DNA of 64,000 nucleotides. Source: Clostridium sp. OM02-18AC (GTDB lineage Bacteria > Bacillota > Clostridia > Lachnospirales > Lachnospiraceae). Shown here piece after piece: positions 51,531 through 59,914 of this stretch. The notes below the pieces were generated by a model. That model was not told the DNA's origin, searched no databases, and saw nothing but the letters and a program-made list of their open reading frames with translations. Numbering within the stretch: the first letter of the stretch is position 1; each line of letters opens with the position of its first letter. The translations under genes and the position numbers were made by a program. Where the stretch lies: contig NZ_QULW01000005.1 of NCBI RefSeq assembly GCF_003481825.1, forward strand, positions 106,518 through 170,517, written 5' to 3'.

Positions 51531-52319
51531 ATGCCCGATCATACCTTTGCAATCTGCGCTTATAAGGATTCTCCGTATCTGGATGCCTGCATTCATTCCC
51601 TGAAGCGGCAGTCGGTAAAGTCAAAGATCATTCTCTGCACTTCCACACCGAGTCCGTTTCTGGAGGCGATGTCGAAGATCCACGATATCCCGCTCTATGT
51701 GCGGGAGGGAAAGAGCGATATCCAGGATGACTGGAATTTCGCATACGAGAAGGCGGATACCCGTCTGGTGACGATCGCACATCAGGATGACTGCTATCAC
51801 CGGGATTACGCAGCGGAAGTAAAACGATGCTGGGCACGCTATCCGGATACGACTGTGTTTACCACGGATTGCGCGATCTTAAAAGGGGAGACCTTAATGC
51901 GCCCGGGCATGATCCAATTTATCAAAATGCTTCTGCGCCTGCCGCTGCGTCTGCACGTTCTGGCAGACCGGACCTGGGTGAAGAAAGCGGCGCTGATGTT
52001 TGGAAACCCCATCATCTGTCCTTCCTGTACTTATAATAAAGAAGCGCTTGGCGCACCGCTGTTTGATTCTCCTTATAAATTTGCGCTGGACTGGGATACC
52101 ATGTGGAAGCTGGCAGAGCGCCCGGGACGTTTCGTGTGCGTGGAGCGCCCGCTGATCCGCTACCGGATCCACGATGGGGCAACGACAAAGGCCTGCATCG
52201 AAAATCACCAGCGTGCGGCAGATGAAACGGCCATGTACGCAAAAATCTGGCCGAAGTCGGTGGTAAAGCTGCTCATGCATTTTTACCGCAAGGCATATTC
52301 TGCGTACGAAGAGGGATAG
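51531..52319 (+). CDS. GT2-type glycosyltransferase
   Basis: A 262-residue protein with the GT-A fold of family 2 in reduced form: FAICAYKDSPYLDACIHSLK, the acidic motif AHQDDCYH near 83, and LDWDTMWKL near 187 as the late acidic site. Its first line lacks the usual SVIIP wording, so it is a divergent member. Placed directly after the heptose genes behind AGGAGG, it may add heptose or another residue of the polymer. The 133-base gap before it is A-rich and holds no gene. Confidence 0.8.
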   Translation: MPDHTFAICAYKDSPYLDACIHSLKRQSVKSKIILCTSTPSPFLEAMSKIHDIPLYVREGKSDIQDDWNFAYEKADTRLVTIAHQDDCYHRDYAAEVKRCWARYPDTTVFTTDCAILKGETLMRPGMIQFIKMLLRLPLRLHVLADRTWVKKAALMFGNPIICPSCTYNKEALGAPLFDSPYKFALDWDTMWKLAERPGRFVCVERPLIRYRIHDGATTKACIENHQRAADETAMYAKIWPKSVVKLLMHFYRKAYSAYEEG

Positions 52320-52456
52320 CAGCGGGAATATTCGCTGATGCTCACAGGCGGGAATTTGCAAAACGGAAAGTTCTGCCGCAGGCAGCAGCGTAACGAAATT
52401 TGCATTGTATATCGAGAAGGCGCAAAGAAAGCGCCTGCTGATTGGAGTATATAATT

Positions 52457-54334
52457 ATGGAAAAGATGAAATTTAGCGGAAAGCAGAAGGCGGAGGCCAT
52501 GCAGGACCAGTGGACCAAACGGGCAGACGTTTTGAAAAGCGAAGCCCTGATCCTGATCCTGCTGACGGCCTTTGCCTTTGTAGTAAACCGCCATATGGAG
52601 ATCAAGGGCCTTTACATGGATGATCTCTACCAGTGGTTCTGCTTTAACGATAACCCGTTTATCGCGGCGGTGTTTACCAGCGGCGGAACCCGTTTCCGTG
52701 CCCTGTATAATCTGGTGGCATGGACGGAAATGAAATTATTCGGCACTCATATCAACTGGTATGTGCCTTTTAATATTGTGCTGAACTCTTGCCTTGCCTA
52801 CAATCTTTACCGCATGGCAAAACGGTTCAGCCATTCTGCGTATGTGGGAATTCTCTGTGCGGTCATGTTTTTGATGTCCCGCATGTCCTACTATCAGATC
52901 GGTCAGGCACTGGGACTCATGGAAACCATGGCGATGTGGATGGCGCTTGGGATTTTGTATTTCCTGCTGGAGTATTTAGGCAGTGAGGATGAGGCAGAAG
53001 GAAGCCGGAAATTTTATCTGGCTGCAGTTTTGTATTTTTGTGTCTGCCTGGTCCATGAGCGCTATATGGTGCTGCTTCCGCTGTTTTACTTTTCCCTGGT
53101 ATTTAAGCTTTCGAAGAACTGGAAGCTCTGGGCTGCGCCGACAGCCGGTTTTGCCCTGATCCAGCTTCTGCGTTTTATTTTTATCGGAACCATTTCCCCT
53201 CCAGGAACCGGCGGAACGGATGTGGTGGATACCATGTCGATCAGTTCAGTTCTGCATTTTGTGCTGAGCCAGATCGCTTATATCTTTGGAATCAACGCAG
53301 GTCCGGAGCATTTAAACGGGCAGAACTTCCGGGAAGCTCCGCTGTGGGTAACGATTCTCATTGCCCTGGCAGACCTGATGATCGCATTTCTGGTTCTGGC
53401 GTTTGTGATCCGTGTCCTGCACAAGGGTAAGAAAATCGTGCCGTACCTGCAGAAAGCATTTTTGTTTGTGGCATTTATCGGTGCCTGCATCGTCTGCTCC
53501 AGTGTGACGATCCGTGTGGAGATGCGTTGGGTGTATGTTTCCCTGGCGGCAGCGCTGTTATTCCTTTCCTGGATGTACGGCACGCTGACGGAGCAGATGG
53601 CAAAGCGGGGCCGCTGGGTTCAGGCGCTTCCGTACTTAAGCCTGTTTACCTTGTATGTGCTGTTCATGCTTCCGGTGGAGCATTATTACCGGGGACTTTT
53701 CCCGAACCTGTATTACTGGGCTGACCAGGAACGCTACAATGCGCTGGCAGAGGAAACCTACGGGCAGTACGGTGTTGGCATTTTCGGAAAAACAATCTAT
53801 ATTGTAGGCGATAAATTCGAGATGGATAATTTTACCCAGGCAGAGTTCTTCCGGGTGTTTGACCGGTTAAACCGCGAGGACTGCGTGAAGGTTGTCCACA
53901 TCAAGGATCTGAGAGATATCGGACTCATTACCGATGACATGCTGGTGATCCAGGAGGACCCGGAAAACAACCGCTTCCAGGATATCACGCATGCAGCTTC
54001 ATTATTTAAATGCCGTCCGATCTACGGATTTTACGACGACGGCTGGCTGGATGAGCGCGCATCGGTTCAGGTGATGGCAGGAAGCACCGGAGAGATTCAT
54101 TTGAATTTCAACTATCCGCGTGACCTGACTAAGGACCAGTGGCTGACCGTGTATGTGAACGGCGAGCCAAAGGAATACATCAACTTTACGGAGCAGAATG
54201 AGGAATGCACGATCCAGGTAGATCCGTATGAGCCGGTGACACTGCGGTTCGAGAGCAACTTCTTTGTGCCGAATGCACTGGAGAAGCGTGGTGTGACCCG
54301 TCTGGCAGTGTTACTGAAAATGACAGCGGACTAA
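52457..54334 (+). CDS. Polytopic membrane glycosyltransferase-like protein (GT-C type)
   Basis: A 625-residue membrane protein with about eleven hydrophobic segments between residues 30 and 420 and a soluble C-terminal domain of about 200 residues. An early loop carries MDDLYQWF, an acidic motif of the type used by GT-C enzymes. It resembles GtrII-like or O-antigen modification proteins in layout; no close family can be named. Such proteins use polyprenyl-phosphate sugars made by GtrB-like enzymes, two of which are in the window. Start at ATG 52457 after GGAG; a short stem GGCGC/GCGCC sits just upstream. Confidence 0.7.
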   Translation: MEKMKFSGKQKAEAMQDQWTKRADVLKSEALILILLTAFAFVVNRHMEIKGLYMDDLYQWFCFNDNPFIAAVFTSGGTRFRALYNLVAWTEMKLFGTHINWYVPFNIVLNSCLAYNLYRMAKRFSHSAYVGILCAVMFLMSRMSYYQIGQALGLMETMAMWMALGILYFLLEYLGSEDEAEGSRKFYLAAVLYFCVCLVHERYMVLLPLFYFSLVFKLSKNWKLWAAPTAGFALIQLLRFIFIGTISPPGTGGTDVVDTMSISSVLHFVLSQIAYIFGINAGPEHLNGQNFREAPLWVTILIALADLMIAFLVLAFVIRVLHKGKKIVPYLQKAFLFVAFIGACIVCSSVTIRVEMRWVYVSLAAALLFLSWMYGTLTEQMAKRGRWVQALPYLSLFTLYVLFMLPVEHYYRGLFPNLYYWADQERYNALAEETYGQYGVGIFGKTIYIVGDKFEMDNFTQAEFFRVFDRLNREDCVKVVHIKDLRDIGLITDDMLVIQEDPENNRFQDITHAASLFKCRPIYGFYDDGWLDERASVQVMAGSTGEIHLNFNYPRDLTKDQWLTVYVNGEPKEYINFTEQNEECTIQVDPYEPVTLRFESNFFVPNALEKRGVTRLAVLLKMTAD

Positions 54335-54481
54335 GATAAACATAGCTGTTGTGCGCAGCATGTGCAGGAGATGGAGACGGAATGAGACTGCGCACAGGAC
54401 GTCGACAGAAAATGAGTACGACCGACAAAACCGTCAGTTTGAGACTGAAATGGTCGGAGAGGAAAAAACGGAGGAAAGAAG

Positions 54482-55258
54482 ATGAAGGTTGTAATTCTGG
54501 CTGGTGGTCTGGGAACCCGGATCAGCGAGGAAAGTCATTTAAAGCCGAAGCCGATGATCGAGATCGGCGGACGGCCGATCTTATGGCATATTATGAAATA
54601 CTATTCTGAGTTTGGATTTCACGATTTTGTGATCTGCCTGGGATATAAGCAGTATGTGGTCAAGGAGTTCTTTGCAGATTATTTCCTGCATACCTCCGAC
54701 GTGACCTTCGACCTTGCGAACAACAAGATGGAGGTCCACAACAATTATGCAGAGCCGTGGAAGGTAACCCTGGTTGATACCGGGTTAAATACCATGACCG
54801 GCGGCCGTGTAAAGCGCATTCAGCCGTATATCGGGGATGAGCCGTTTATGCTGACCTACGGTGACGGTGTCTGCAACGTAGATTTAAAGGGACTGGTGGA
54901 GTTCCACAAATCCCATGGAAAGACCGCGACCATTACAACGGTCAGCATCGACCAGCAGAAAGGTGTGCTGGATATCGGACCGGATAACGAGATCCGTTCC
55001 TTCCGCGAGAAGGCAGCTTCGGACGGAGCCATCATCAATGGCGGCTTTATGGTGCTGAATCCGGAAGTCTTTTCCTATTTAAAGGATGACACCACGGTGT
55101 TTGAGCAGGAGCCGATGAGCCGCCTGGCAGCTGAGGGACAGCTGATGTCCTTCTACCATGACGGCTTCTGGCAGTGCATGGATACCCAGCGGGAAATGCA
55201 GCTTTTAGAGAAGCTGTGGCAGTCTGGTAAGGCACCGTGGAAGATCTGGAAGGAATAA
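54482..55258 (+). CDS. rfbF: Glucose-1-phosphate cytidylyltransferase
   Basis: A 258-residue nucleotidyltransferase. LAGGLGTRISEESHLKPKPM at residues 6-25, TYGDGVCNVDL with the metal-binding Asp, and FWQCMDTQREM near the end are typical of RfbF. It makes CDP-glucose from glucose-1-phosphate and CTP, the first step toward CDP-3,6-dideoxyhexoses. Ribosome site GAGGAAAG. rfbG follows 113 bases later; a near-repeat of the last codons (AAGATCTGGAAGGAATA-like) occurs just after the stop at 55283-55299, a small duplication. Confidence 0.95.
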   Translation: MKVVILAGGLGTRISEESHLKPKPMIEIGGRPILWHIMKYYSEFGFHDFVICLGYKQYVVKEFFADYFLHTSDVTFDLANNKMEVHNNYAEPWKVTLVDTGLNTMTGGRVKRIQPYIGDEPFMLTYGDGVCNVDLKGLVEFHKSHGKTATITTVSIDQQKGVLDIGPDNEIRSFREKAASDGAIINGGFMVLNPEVFSYLKDDTTVFEQEPMSRLAAEGQLMSFYHDGFWQCMDTQREMQLLEKLWQSGKAPWKIWKE

Positions 55259-55371
55259 ATGTGCGGCGCAAAGCACGATGGAAAATCTGGAAGGAATAGA
55301 AAACGTGCAGGGTGCTGCAAAAACAAAATGGGCTGGCTGCGGATATGCAGAGGCCATTGGGAGAGAATGAT

Positions 55372-56430
55372 ATGAATTACGATCTGAATGCATGCAGGGA
55401 ATTTTATCAGGGAAAGAAGGTCCTGGTAACCGGACACACTGGTTTTAAAGGCTCCTGGCTGTGCCGGATCCTGACTCTTGCGGGAGCACAGGTGACAGGC
55501 TATGCGGCCGAGGCACCGACTGACCCGGCTTTATTTTCCATCGCCGGGCTGGAGACAACCATGGACAGTGTGATCGGGGACATCCGGGACTTGAAGCATT
55601 TGAAGGAAGTGTTTGACCGGGTACAGCCACAAATTGTGCTGCATCTGGCGGCACAGCCGATCGTGCGCGATTCCTACAAGGATCCGGTTTATACCTATGA
55701 GACTAATGTCATGGGAACGGTGAACGTGCTGGAGTGCGTGCGCCAGACTCCATCGGTGAAGTCCTTTTTAAATGTCACCACGGATAAGGTTTATGAGAAC
55801 CGGGAGTGGGAGTACGGGTACCGGGAGTGCGATCCGTTAGATGGCTACGATCCTTACTCCAACAGCAAATCCTGCTCGGAACTGGTAACACACAGCTACC
55901 AGAAATCCTTCTTTGCGGATGGACACTGCGCGATTTCTACCGCACGTGCGGGTAATGTCATCGGCGGCGGCGACTTTGCGAACGACCGGATCATCCCGGA
56001 CTGCGTGCGTGCCATGGCAGCAAAAAAAGAGATCGTGGTGCGAAACCCGTATTCTACCAGACCATTCCAGCATGTATTGGAGCCGCTGTTTGCGTATCTG
56101 GAAATTGCCCAGAGACAGTATGAGGACCGGACTTACCAGGGATATTATAATGTAGGACCGGATGAGTGCGACTGCGTGACGACCGGTGAGCTGGTAACCT
56201 TGTTCTGCAAACTCTGGGGTGAGGGTGCATCCTGGGTCAACAAGCATGACGGAGGTCCTCATGAGGCAAACTTCTTAAAGCTTGATTGTTCCAGGATTAA
56301 GAAAACCTTTGGCTGGAAGCCGCACTGGCATATTGAGGATGCGATCGAGAAGACCATTGTCTGGTCGAAGGCGTATCTGGCCGGGGAGGACATGAAGCAG
56401 GTGATGGATGCGCAGATCCAGGAATATTGA
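55372..56430 (+). CDS. rfbG: CDP-glucose 4,6-dehydratase
   Basis: A 352-residue SDR enzyme. NAD motif VTGHTGFKGSWL at about residues 19-30 and catalytic Tyr/Lys in DPYSNSKSCSE near 163-173 are present, with NVTTDKVYENREW typical of RfbG. It dehydrates CDP-glucose to CDP-4-keto-6-deoxyglucose. Start at ATG 55372 behind GGGAGAGAATGAT; an upstream in-frame ATG at 55312 is less well placed. It is followed after 105 bases by rfbH. Confidence 0.95.
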   Translation: MNYDLNACREFYQGKKVLVTGHTGFKGSWLCRILTLAGAQVTGYAAEAPTDPALFSIAGLETTMDSVIGDIRDLKHLKEVFDRVQPQIVLHLAAQPIVRDSYKDPVYTYETNVMGTVNVLECVRQTPSVKSFLNVTTDKVYENREWEYGYRECDPLDGYDPYSNSKSCSELVTHSYQKSFFADGHCAISTARAGNVIGGGDFANDRIIPDCVRAMAAKKEIVVRNPYSTRPFQHVLEPLFAYLEIAQRQYEDRTYQGYYNVGPDECDCVTTGELVTLFCKLWGEGASWVNKHDGGPHEANFLKLDCSRIKKTFGWKPHWHIEDAIEKTIVWSKAYLAGEDMKQVMDAQIQEY

Positions 56431-56535
56431 AACCGGTAAGGACTAGGGCAGAGATTGGCAAGGATTTGCCAGTTTCCATGGGTGATGAGCAAAATGATTT
56501 TGCCCGTTGATTGAAACAAAATAGGAGATGAATAT

Positions 56536-57879
56536 ATGGAAAAAACACAGGAGCAGGCACGCCAGGAAATACTTGACCTGGTAGCGGATTACTGCAGAAC
56601 CTATCATATTAATAATAAGAAGAAATACGAACCGGGAGACCGCATTCCGTATGCATCCCGCGTTTACGATGAAGCAGAGATGGTAAATCTGGTGGACAGC
56701 GCACTGGAATTCTGGCTGACCTCCGGACGCTACACCGATGAGTTTGAGGCAAAGCTGGCAGAGTATCTGGGTGTGCGCTACTGTGCACTGGTAAACTCTG
56801 GTTCCTCCGCAAACTTAACAGCGTTTATGACGCTGACCTCCCCGCTCTTAAAGGAGCGCCAGGTGCGCCCGGGCGATGAGATCATCACCGTGGCAGCCGG
56901 TTTCCCGACGACCGTGACTCCGGCCATCCAGTATGGCGCAGTTCCGGTATTCGTGGATGTGACCATTCCGCAGTACAATATCGACGTGACTCAGTTAGAG
57001 GCTGCTTATTCTGAGAAGACCAAGGCGGTGATGATCGCCCATACCCTGGGAAATCCGTTCGACTTAAAGGCAGTGAAGGCGTTCTGTGACCGCCATAACC
57101 TGTGGCTCATCGAGGACAACTGTGATGCACTGGGAAGCCGCTATACACTGGACGGCGTGGAGAAGTTTACCGGAACCGTGGGTGATATCGGAACCTCCAG
57201 CTTCTATCCGCCGCACCATATGACCATGGGCGAGGGCGGTGCTGTCTATACCGATAACCCGCTGCTCAATAAGATCATCCGCTCCTTCCGTGACTGGGGA
57301 CGTGACTGTGTCTGCCCGTCCGGCAAGGACAACCTGTGCGGACACCGCTTCGACCGCCAGTACGGCGAGCTGCCGCTGGGCTATGACCACAAGTATGTTT
57401 ACTCTCATTTCGGATATAACTTAAAGGCAACCGACCTGCAGGCATCCATCGGATGTGCACAGCTGGATAAATTCCCGGGTTTTGTAGAGCGCAGACGCCA
57501 TAACTTCGACCGCTTAAAGGCAGCTCTGGCCGATACGACAGACAAGCTGATCCTGCCAGAGCCGTGTGAAAACTCCAGACCGAGCTGGTTTGGATTCCTC
57601 ATCACCTGCAAGGAAGGCGTGGACCGCAACGCAGTGGTCCAGTACGTGGAGAAGAAAGGTGTCCAGACCCGTATGCTGTTTGCCGGAAACTTAACCAAGC
57701 ATCCGTGCTTCGACCAGATGCGTGCAGAAAACCGCGGCTACCGTGTTGTGGGTGATTTAAAGAACACCGACCGCATCATGCAGGATACGTTCTGGGTGGG
57801 TGTGTACCCGGGCATGAGCGATGAGATGATCGATTACATGGCTAAGACGATCCGTGAGGCAATCAACCAGGAAAGATAA
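56536..57879 (+). CDS. rfbH: CDP-4-keto-6-deoxyglucose 3-dehydrase (E1)
   Basis: A 447-residue PMP-dependent, iron-sulfur dehydrase of the DegT/DnrJ/EryC1 fold. The usual lysine is replaced by His in FYPPHHMTMGEGG, the hallmark of this dehydrase. CVCPSGKDNLCGHRF supplies cysteines for the [2Fe-2S] cluster. With a reductase (E3) it removes the 3-hydroxyl to give CDP-4-keto-3,6-dideoxyglucose. No E3 gene (RfbI/AscD) is in the window, so a general ferredoxin reductase may serve. The product is the branch point to abequose, paratose, ascarylose or yersiniose. Confidence 0.95.
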   Translation: MEKTQEQARQEILDLVADYCRTYHINNKKKYEPGDRIPYASRVYDEAEMVNLVDSALEFWLTSGRYTDEFEAKLAEYLGVRYCALVNSGSSANLTAFMTLTSPLLKERQVRPGDEIITVAAGFPTTVTPAIQYGAVPVFVDVTIPQYNIDVTQLEAAYSEKTKAVMIAHTLGNPFDLKAVKAFCDRHNLWLIEDNCDALGSRYTLDGVEKFTGTVGDIGTSSFYPPHHMTMGEGGAVYTDNPLLNKIIRSFRDWGRDCVCPSGKDNLCGHRFDRQYGELPLGYDHKYVYSHFGYNLKATDLQASIGCAQLDKFPGFVERRRHNFDRLKAALADTTDKLILPEPCENSRPSWFGFLITCKEGVDRNAVVQYVEKKGVQTRMLFAGNLTKHPCFDQMRAENRGYRVVGDLKNTDRIMQDTFWVGVYPGMSDEMIDYMAKTIREAINQER

Positions 57880-57906
57880 GTCCGTTCGTTGGAGAAAAAC
57901 ATTTCA

Positions 57907-57946
57907 GCAAAATCCGTTGCTGTTTGCGCAGTGTATGAACAGCAAC
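57907..57946 (+). repeat. Repeated leader hairpin, copy 2
   Basis: GCAAAATCCGTTGCTGT at 57907-57923 is identical to 7949-7965. Here GTTGCTGTT (57916-57924) pairs perfectly with AACAGCAAC (57938-57946). The differences from copy 1 preserve the stem. It lies 68 bases before the licD-like gene. Confidence 0.65.
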
Positions 57947-58013
57947 ACAGAGTCTCAGGCTGCCGGGCAGATTCGCTGCGAAGAAAATCCGACAGCCGGA
58001 AAAGAGGGCGAAT

Positions 58014-58859
58014 ATGCAGTACGATTTAACGAAGGTCCATGAGATCAACTTGAAAATTTTAAAAGAGATCGACCGGATCTGCAGAAAATATAAGATCAAA
58101 TATATGCTGGACGGCGGCACGCTTTTAGGAGCGGTCCGCCACAAAGGCTTCATCCCGTGGGATGATGATGCGGATATTGCATTTACCCGCAGCAACTATG
58201 AGGCATTTTTAAAGGTAGTAAAACGGGAACTCCCGGATACCATGGAGCTTCTGATGCCGGAGGATTTCCAGGGAGGCAAAGCGTTCTTTGACTTTACAGC
58301 CCGCGTCATTTATAAAAACAGCCGCCGTCATGAGAATACGCCGGAGGTGCAGTATTACGAGGGCAAGTTAAACCACCTCTGGGTAGATCTGTTCATCATC
58401 GATGAGCTCCCGGAGAACAAGGCAGCAGCAGGGTTTACCCGTCTGCTTCACAAGAGCATTTACCTGCTGGCAATGGGACACCGTTATCATCTGGATTTTT
58501 CCAAGTACAGTCTGTTCCACAAGCTGGCGGTGGGTGGAGGATCTGCAGTTGGAAAGCTGATTCCGATGAATCTGATCTTTAAGCTCCAGCATGCAGCAGC
58601 CTTAAAAGATAAACATGGGCGCAGCAGTCTGCGCTACTACAGCAACTATCAGCCGGATTATCTGTATGTGACGATCCAGAAGGAATGGTGTGAAGAAATT
58701 ACGGATGTGGAATTTGCAGGCACCACACTGATGGCATCGAAGCATGCGCATGAGGTTCTGACCTGGGTATACGGCGACTACATGAAGCTGCCGCCTGAGG
58801 CAGAGCGCGTACCAGCCCATTCCACCGTAGACATCAAAGTATTTGACGAAGAAGCATAG
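58014..58859 (+). CDS. LicD-family phosphotransferase
   Basis: A 281-residue LicD protein: MLDGGTLLGAVRHKGFIPWD near residues 24-43 and DDDADIAF hold the nucleotidyltransferase-like active site. LicD enzymes move phosphocholine, or in other cases another phospho-group, from a CDP donor to a glycan. A BCCT-type transporter gene lies 1.06 kb downstream on the other strand, which would fit choline supply, but licA, licB and licC are not in the window. Ribosome site AGAGGGCG. The next gene begins just after the stop. Confidence 0.88.
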   Translation: MQYDLTKVHEINLKILKEIDRICRKYKIKYMLDGGTLLGAVRHKGFIPWDDDADIAFTRSNYEAFLKVVKRELPDTMELLMPEDFQGGKAFFDFTARVIYKNSRRHENTPEVQYYEGKLNHLWVDLFIIDELPENKAAAGFTRLLHKSIYLLAMGHRYHLDFSKYSLFHKLAVGGGSAVGKLIPMNLIFKLQHAAALKDKHGRSSLRYYSNYQPDYLYVTIQKEWCEEITDVEFAGTTLMASKHAHEVLTWVYGDYMKLPPEAERVPAHSTVDIKVFDEEA

Positions 58860-58872
58860 ACGAGGAAGCATG

Positions 58873-59820
58873 ATGGAAAAGAAATTATCGGTAGTGGTTT
58901 CGGTCTACAACGAAGAACAGGCCCTGCCGCTGTTTTACGAGACAACGAAGCTGATCCTGGAGATTTTGCCATGGGACTATGAGCTGCTCTTTGTTAATGA
59001 CGGAAGCCGCGATGACAGCCTTTCCATACTAAGGGAGTTTGCAGCCCACGATGAGAAGGTGAAGGTTGTTTCCTTCTCACGGAACTTCGGGCATGAGGCA
59101 GCCATGATCGCCGGAATCGATTACGCAAAGGGCGACGGGATCGTCTGCATGGATGCAGATCTGCAGCACCCGCCGGAATGTCTGCCGGAGATTGTGCGCA
59201 AGTTTGAGGAAGGCTGCGGCGTCATCAGCATGGTGCGCACAAAAAACAAATCAGCGGGGCTCATCAAGAACATCACATCGGCTGGCTTTTACTGGGTCAT
59301 CAACACCCTTTCCGACGTGAAATTTGAGCCGAACGCATCGGACTTTTTTGCAGTATCGAAGGAAGCGGCAGATGTGCTCCGGAAGAATTACCGTGAGAAG
59401 GTGCGCTTCCTGCGGGGATACGTCCAGAGCATCGGCTTTCAGAAGGCAACCATCACCTACGAGGCGCACGACCGGGTGGCAGGAGAGAGCAAGTACAGCT
59501 TGCGAAAGCTGCTGGCGTTCTCCATGAACACGATCATGTGCTTTTCCAACCTGCCGTTAAAACTCGGTATCTATGCCGGAGCATTTGCGGCACTTCTGGG
59601 TGTGGTGGTGATGGTGTACACCTTGTTTACCCGCCAGGGAGCGCCGAGCGGCTATGCCACGATCGTGATCTTAAATTGCTTTATGTTTGCGATCCTGTTT
59701 CTGATCGTTGGCATTATCGGAGAGTACATCGCGATTTTGTTCAGCGAACTGAAAGACCGGCCGATCTACATCGTGGAGGAAACGCAGAACATTGTTGCGT
59801 GTAGCAAAGAAAATAAATAA
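58873..59820 (+). CDS. GT2 glycosyltransferase, GtrB/DPM1-like, two C-terminal membrane segments
   Basis: A 315-residue protein of the same type as 3559-4500: VVSVYNEEQALPLFYE at the start, FVNDGSRDDS and MDADLQHPPE for nucleotide and metal binding, and two hydrophobic spans near 232-258 and 268-295. It should make an undecaprenyl-phosphate sugar. Two ATGs are adjacent (58870, 58873); the second is better spaced from GAGGAAG. It starts 14 bases after licD and ends the operon, followed by a weak terminator. Confidence 0.88.
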   Translation: MEKKLSVVVSVYNEEQALPLFYETTKLILEILPWDYELLFVNDGSRDDSLSILREFAAHDEKVKVVSFSRNFGHEAAMIAGIDYAKGDGIVCMDADLQHPPECLPEIVRKFEEGCGVISMVRTKNKSAGLIKNITSAGFYWVINTLSDVKFEPNASDFFAVSKEAADVLRKNYREKVRFLRGYVQSIGFQKATITYEAHDRVAGESKYSLRKLLAFSMNTIMCFSNLPLKLGIYAGAFAALLGVVVMVYTLFTRQGAPSGYATIVILNCFMFAILFLIVGIIGEYIAILFSELKDRPIYIVEETQNIVACSKENK

Positions 59821-59888
59821 CTGTTCAGTAGGTCTGCGCATTCACTGCGCTGACCGTACGAAAACATGGGCTAGAAAGCAAAAATCCC

Positions 59889-59907
59889 ATTGCCGCAGGC
59901 AATTTTT
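59889..59907 (+). terminator. Short terminator after the glycan operon
   Basis: ATTGCC (59889-59894), loop GCA, GGCAAT (59898-59903) and a run of T. The stem is only six pairs, so efficiency is uncertain. Confidence 0.55.
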
Positions 59908-59914
59908 CATGGAT

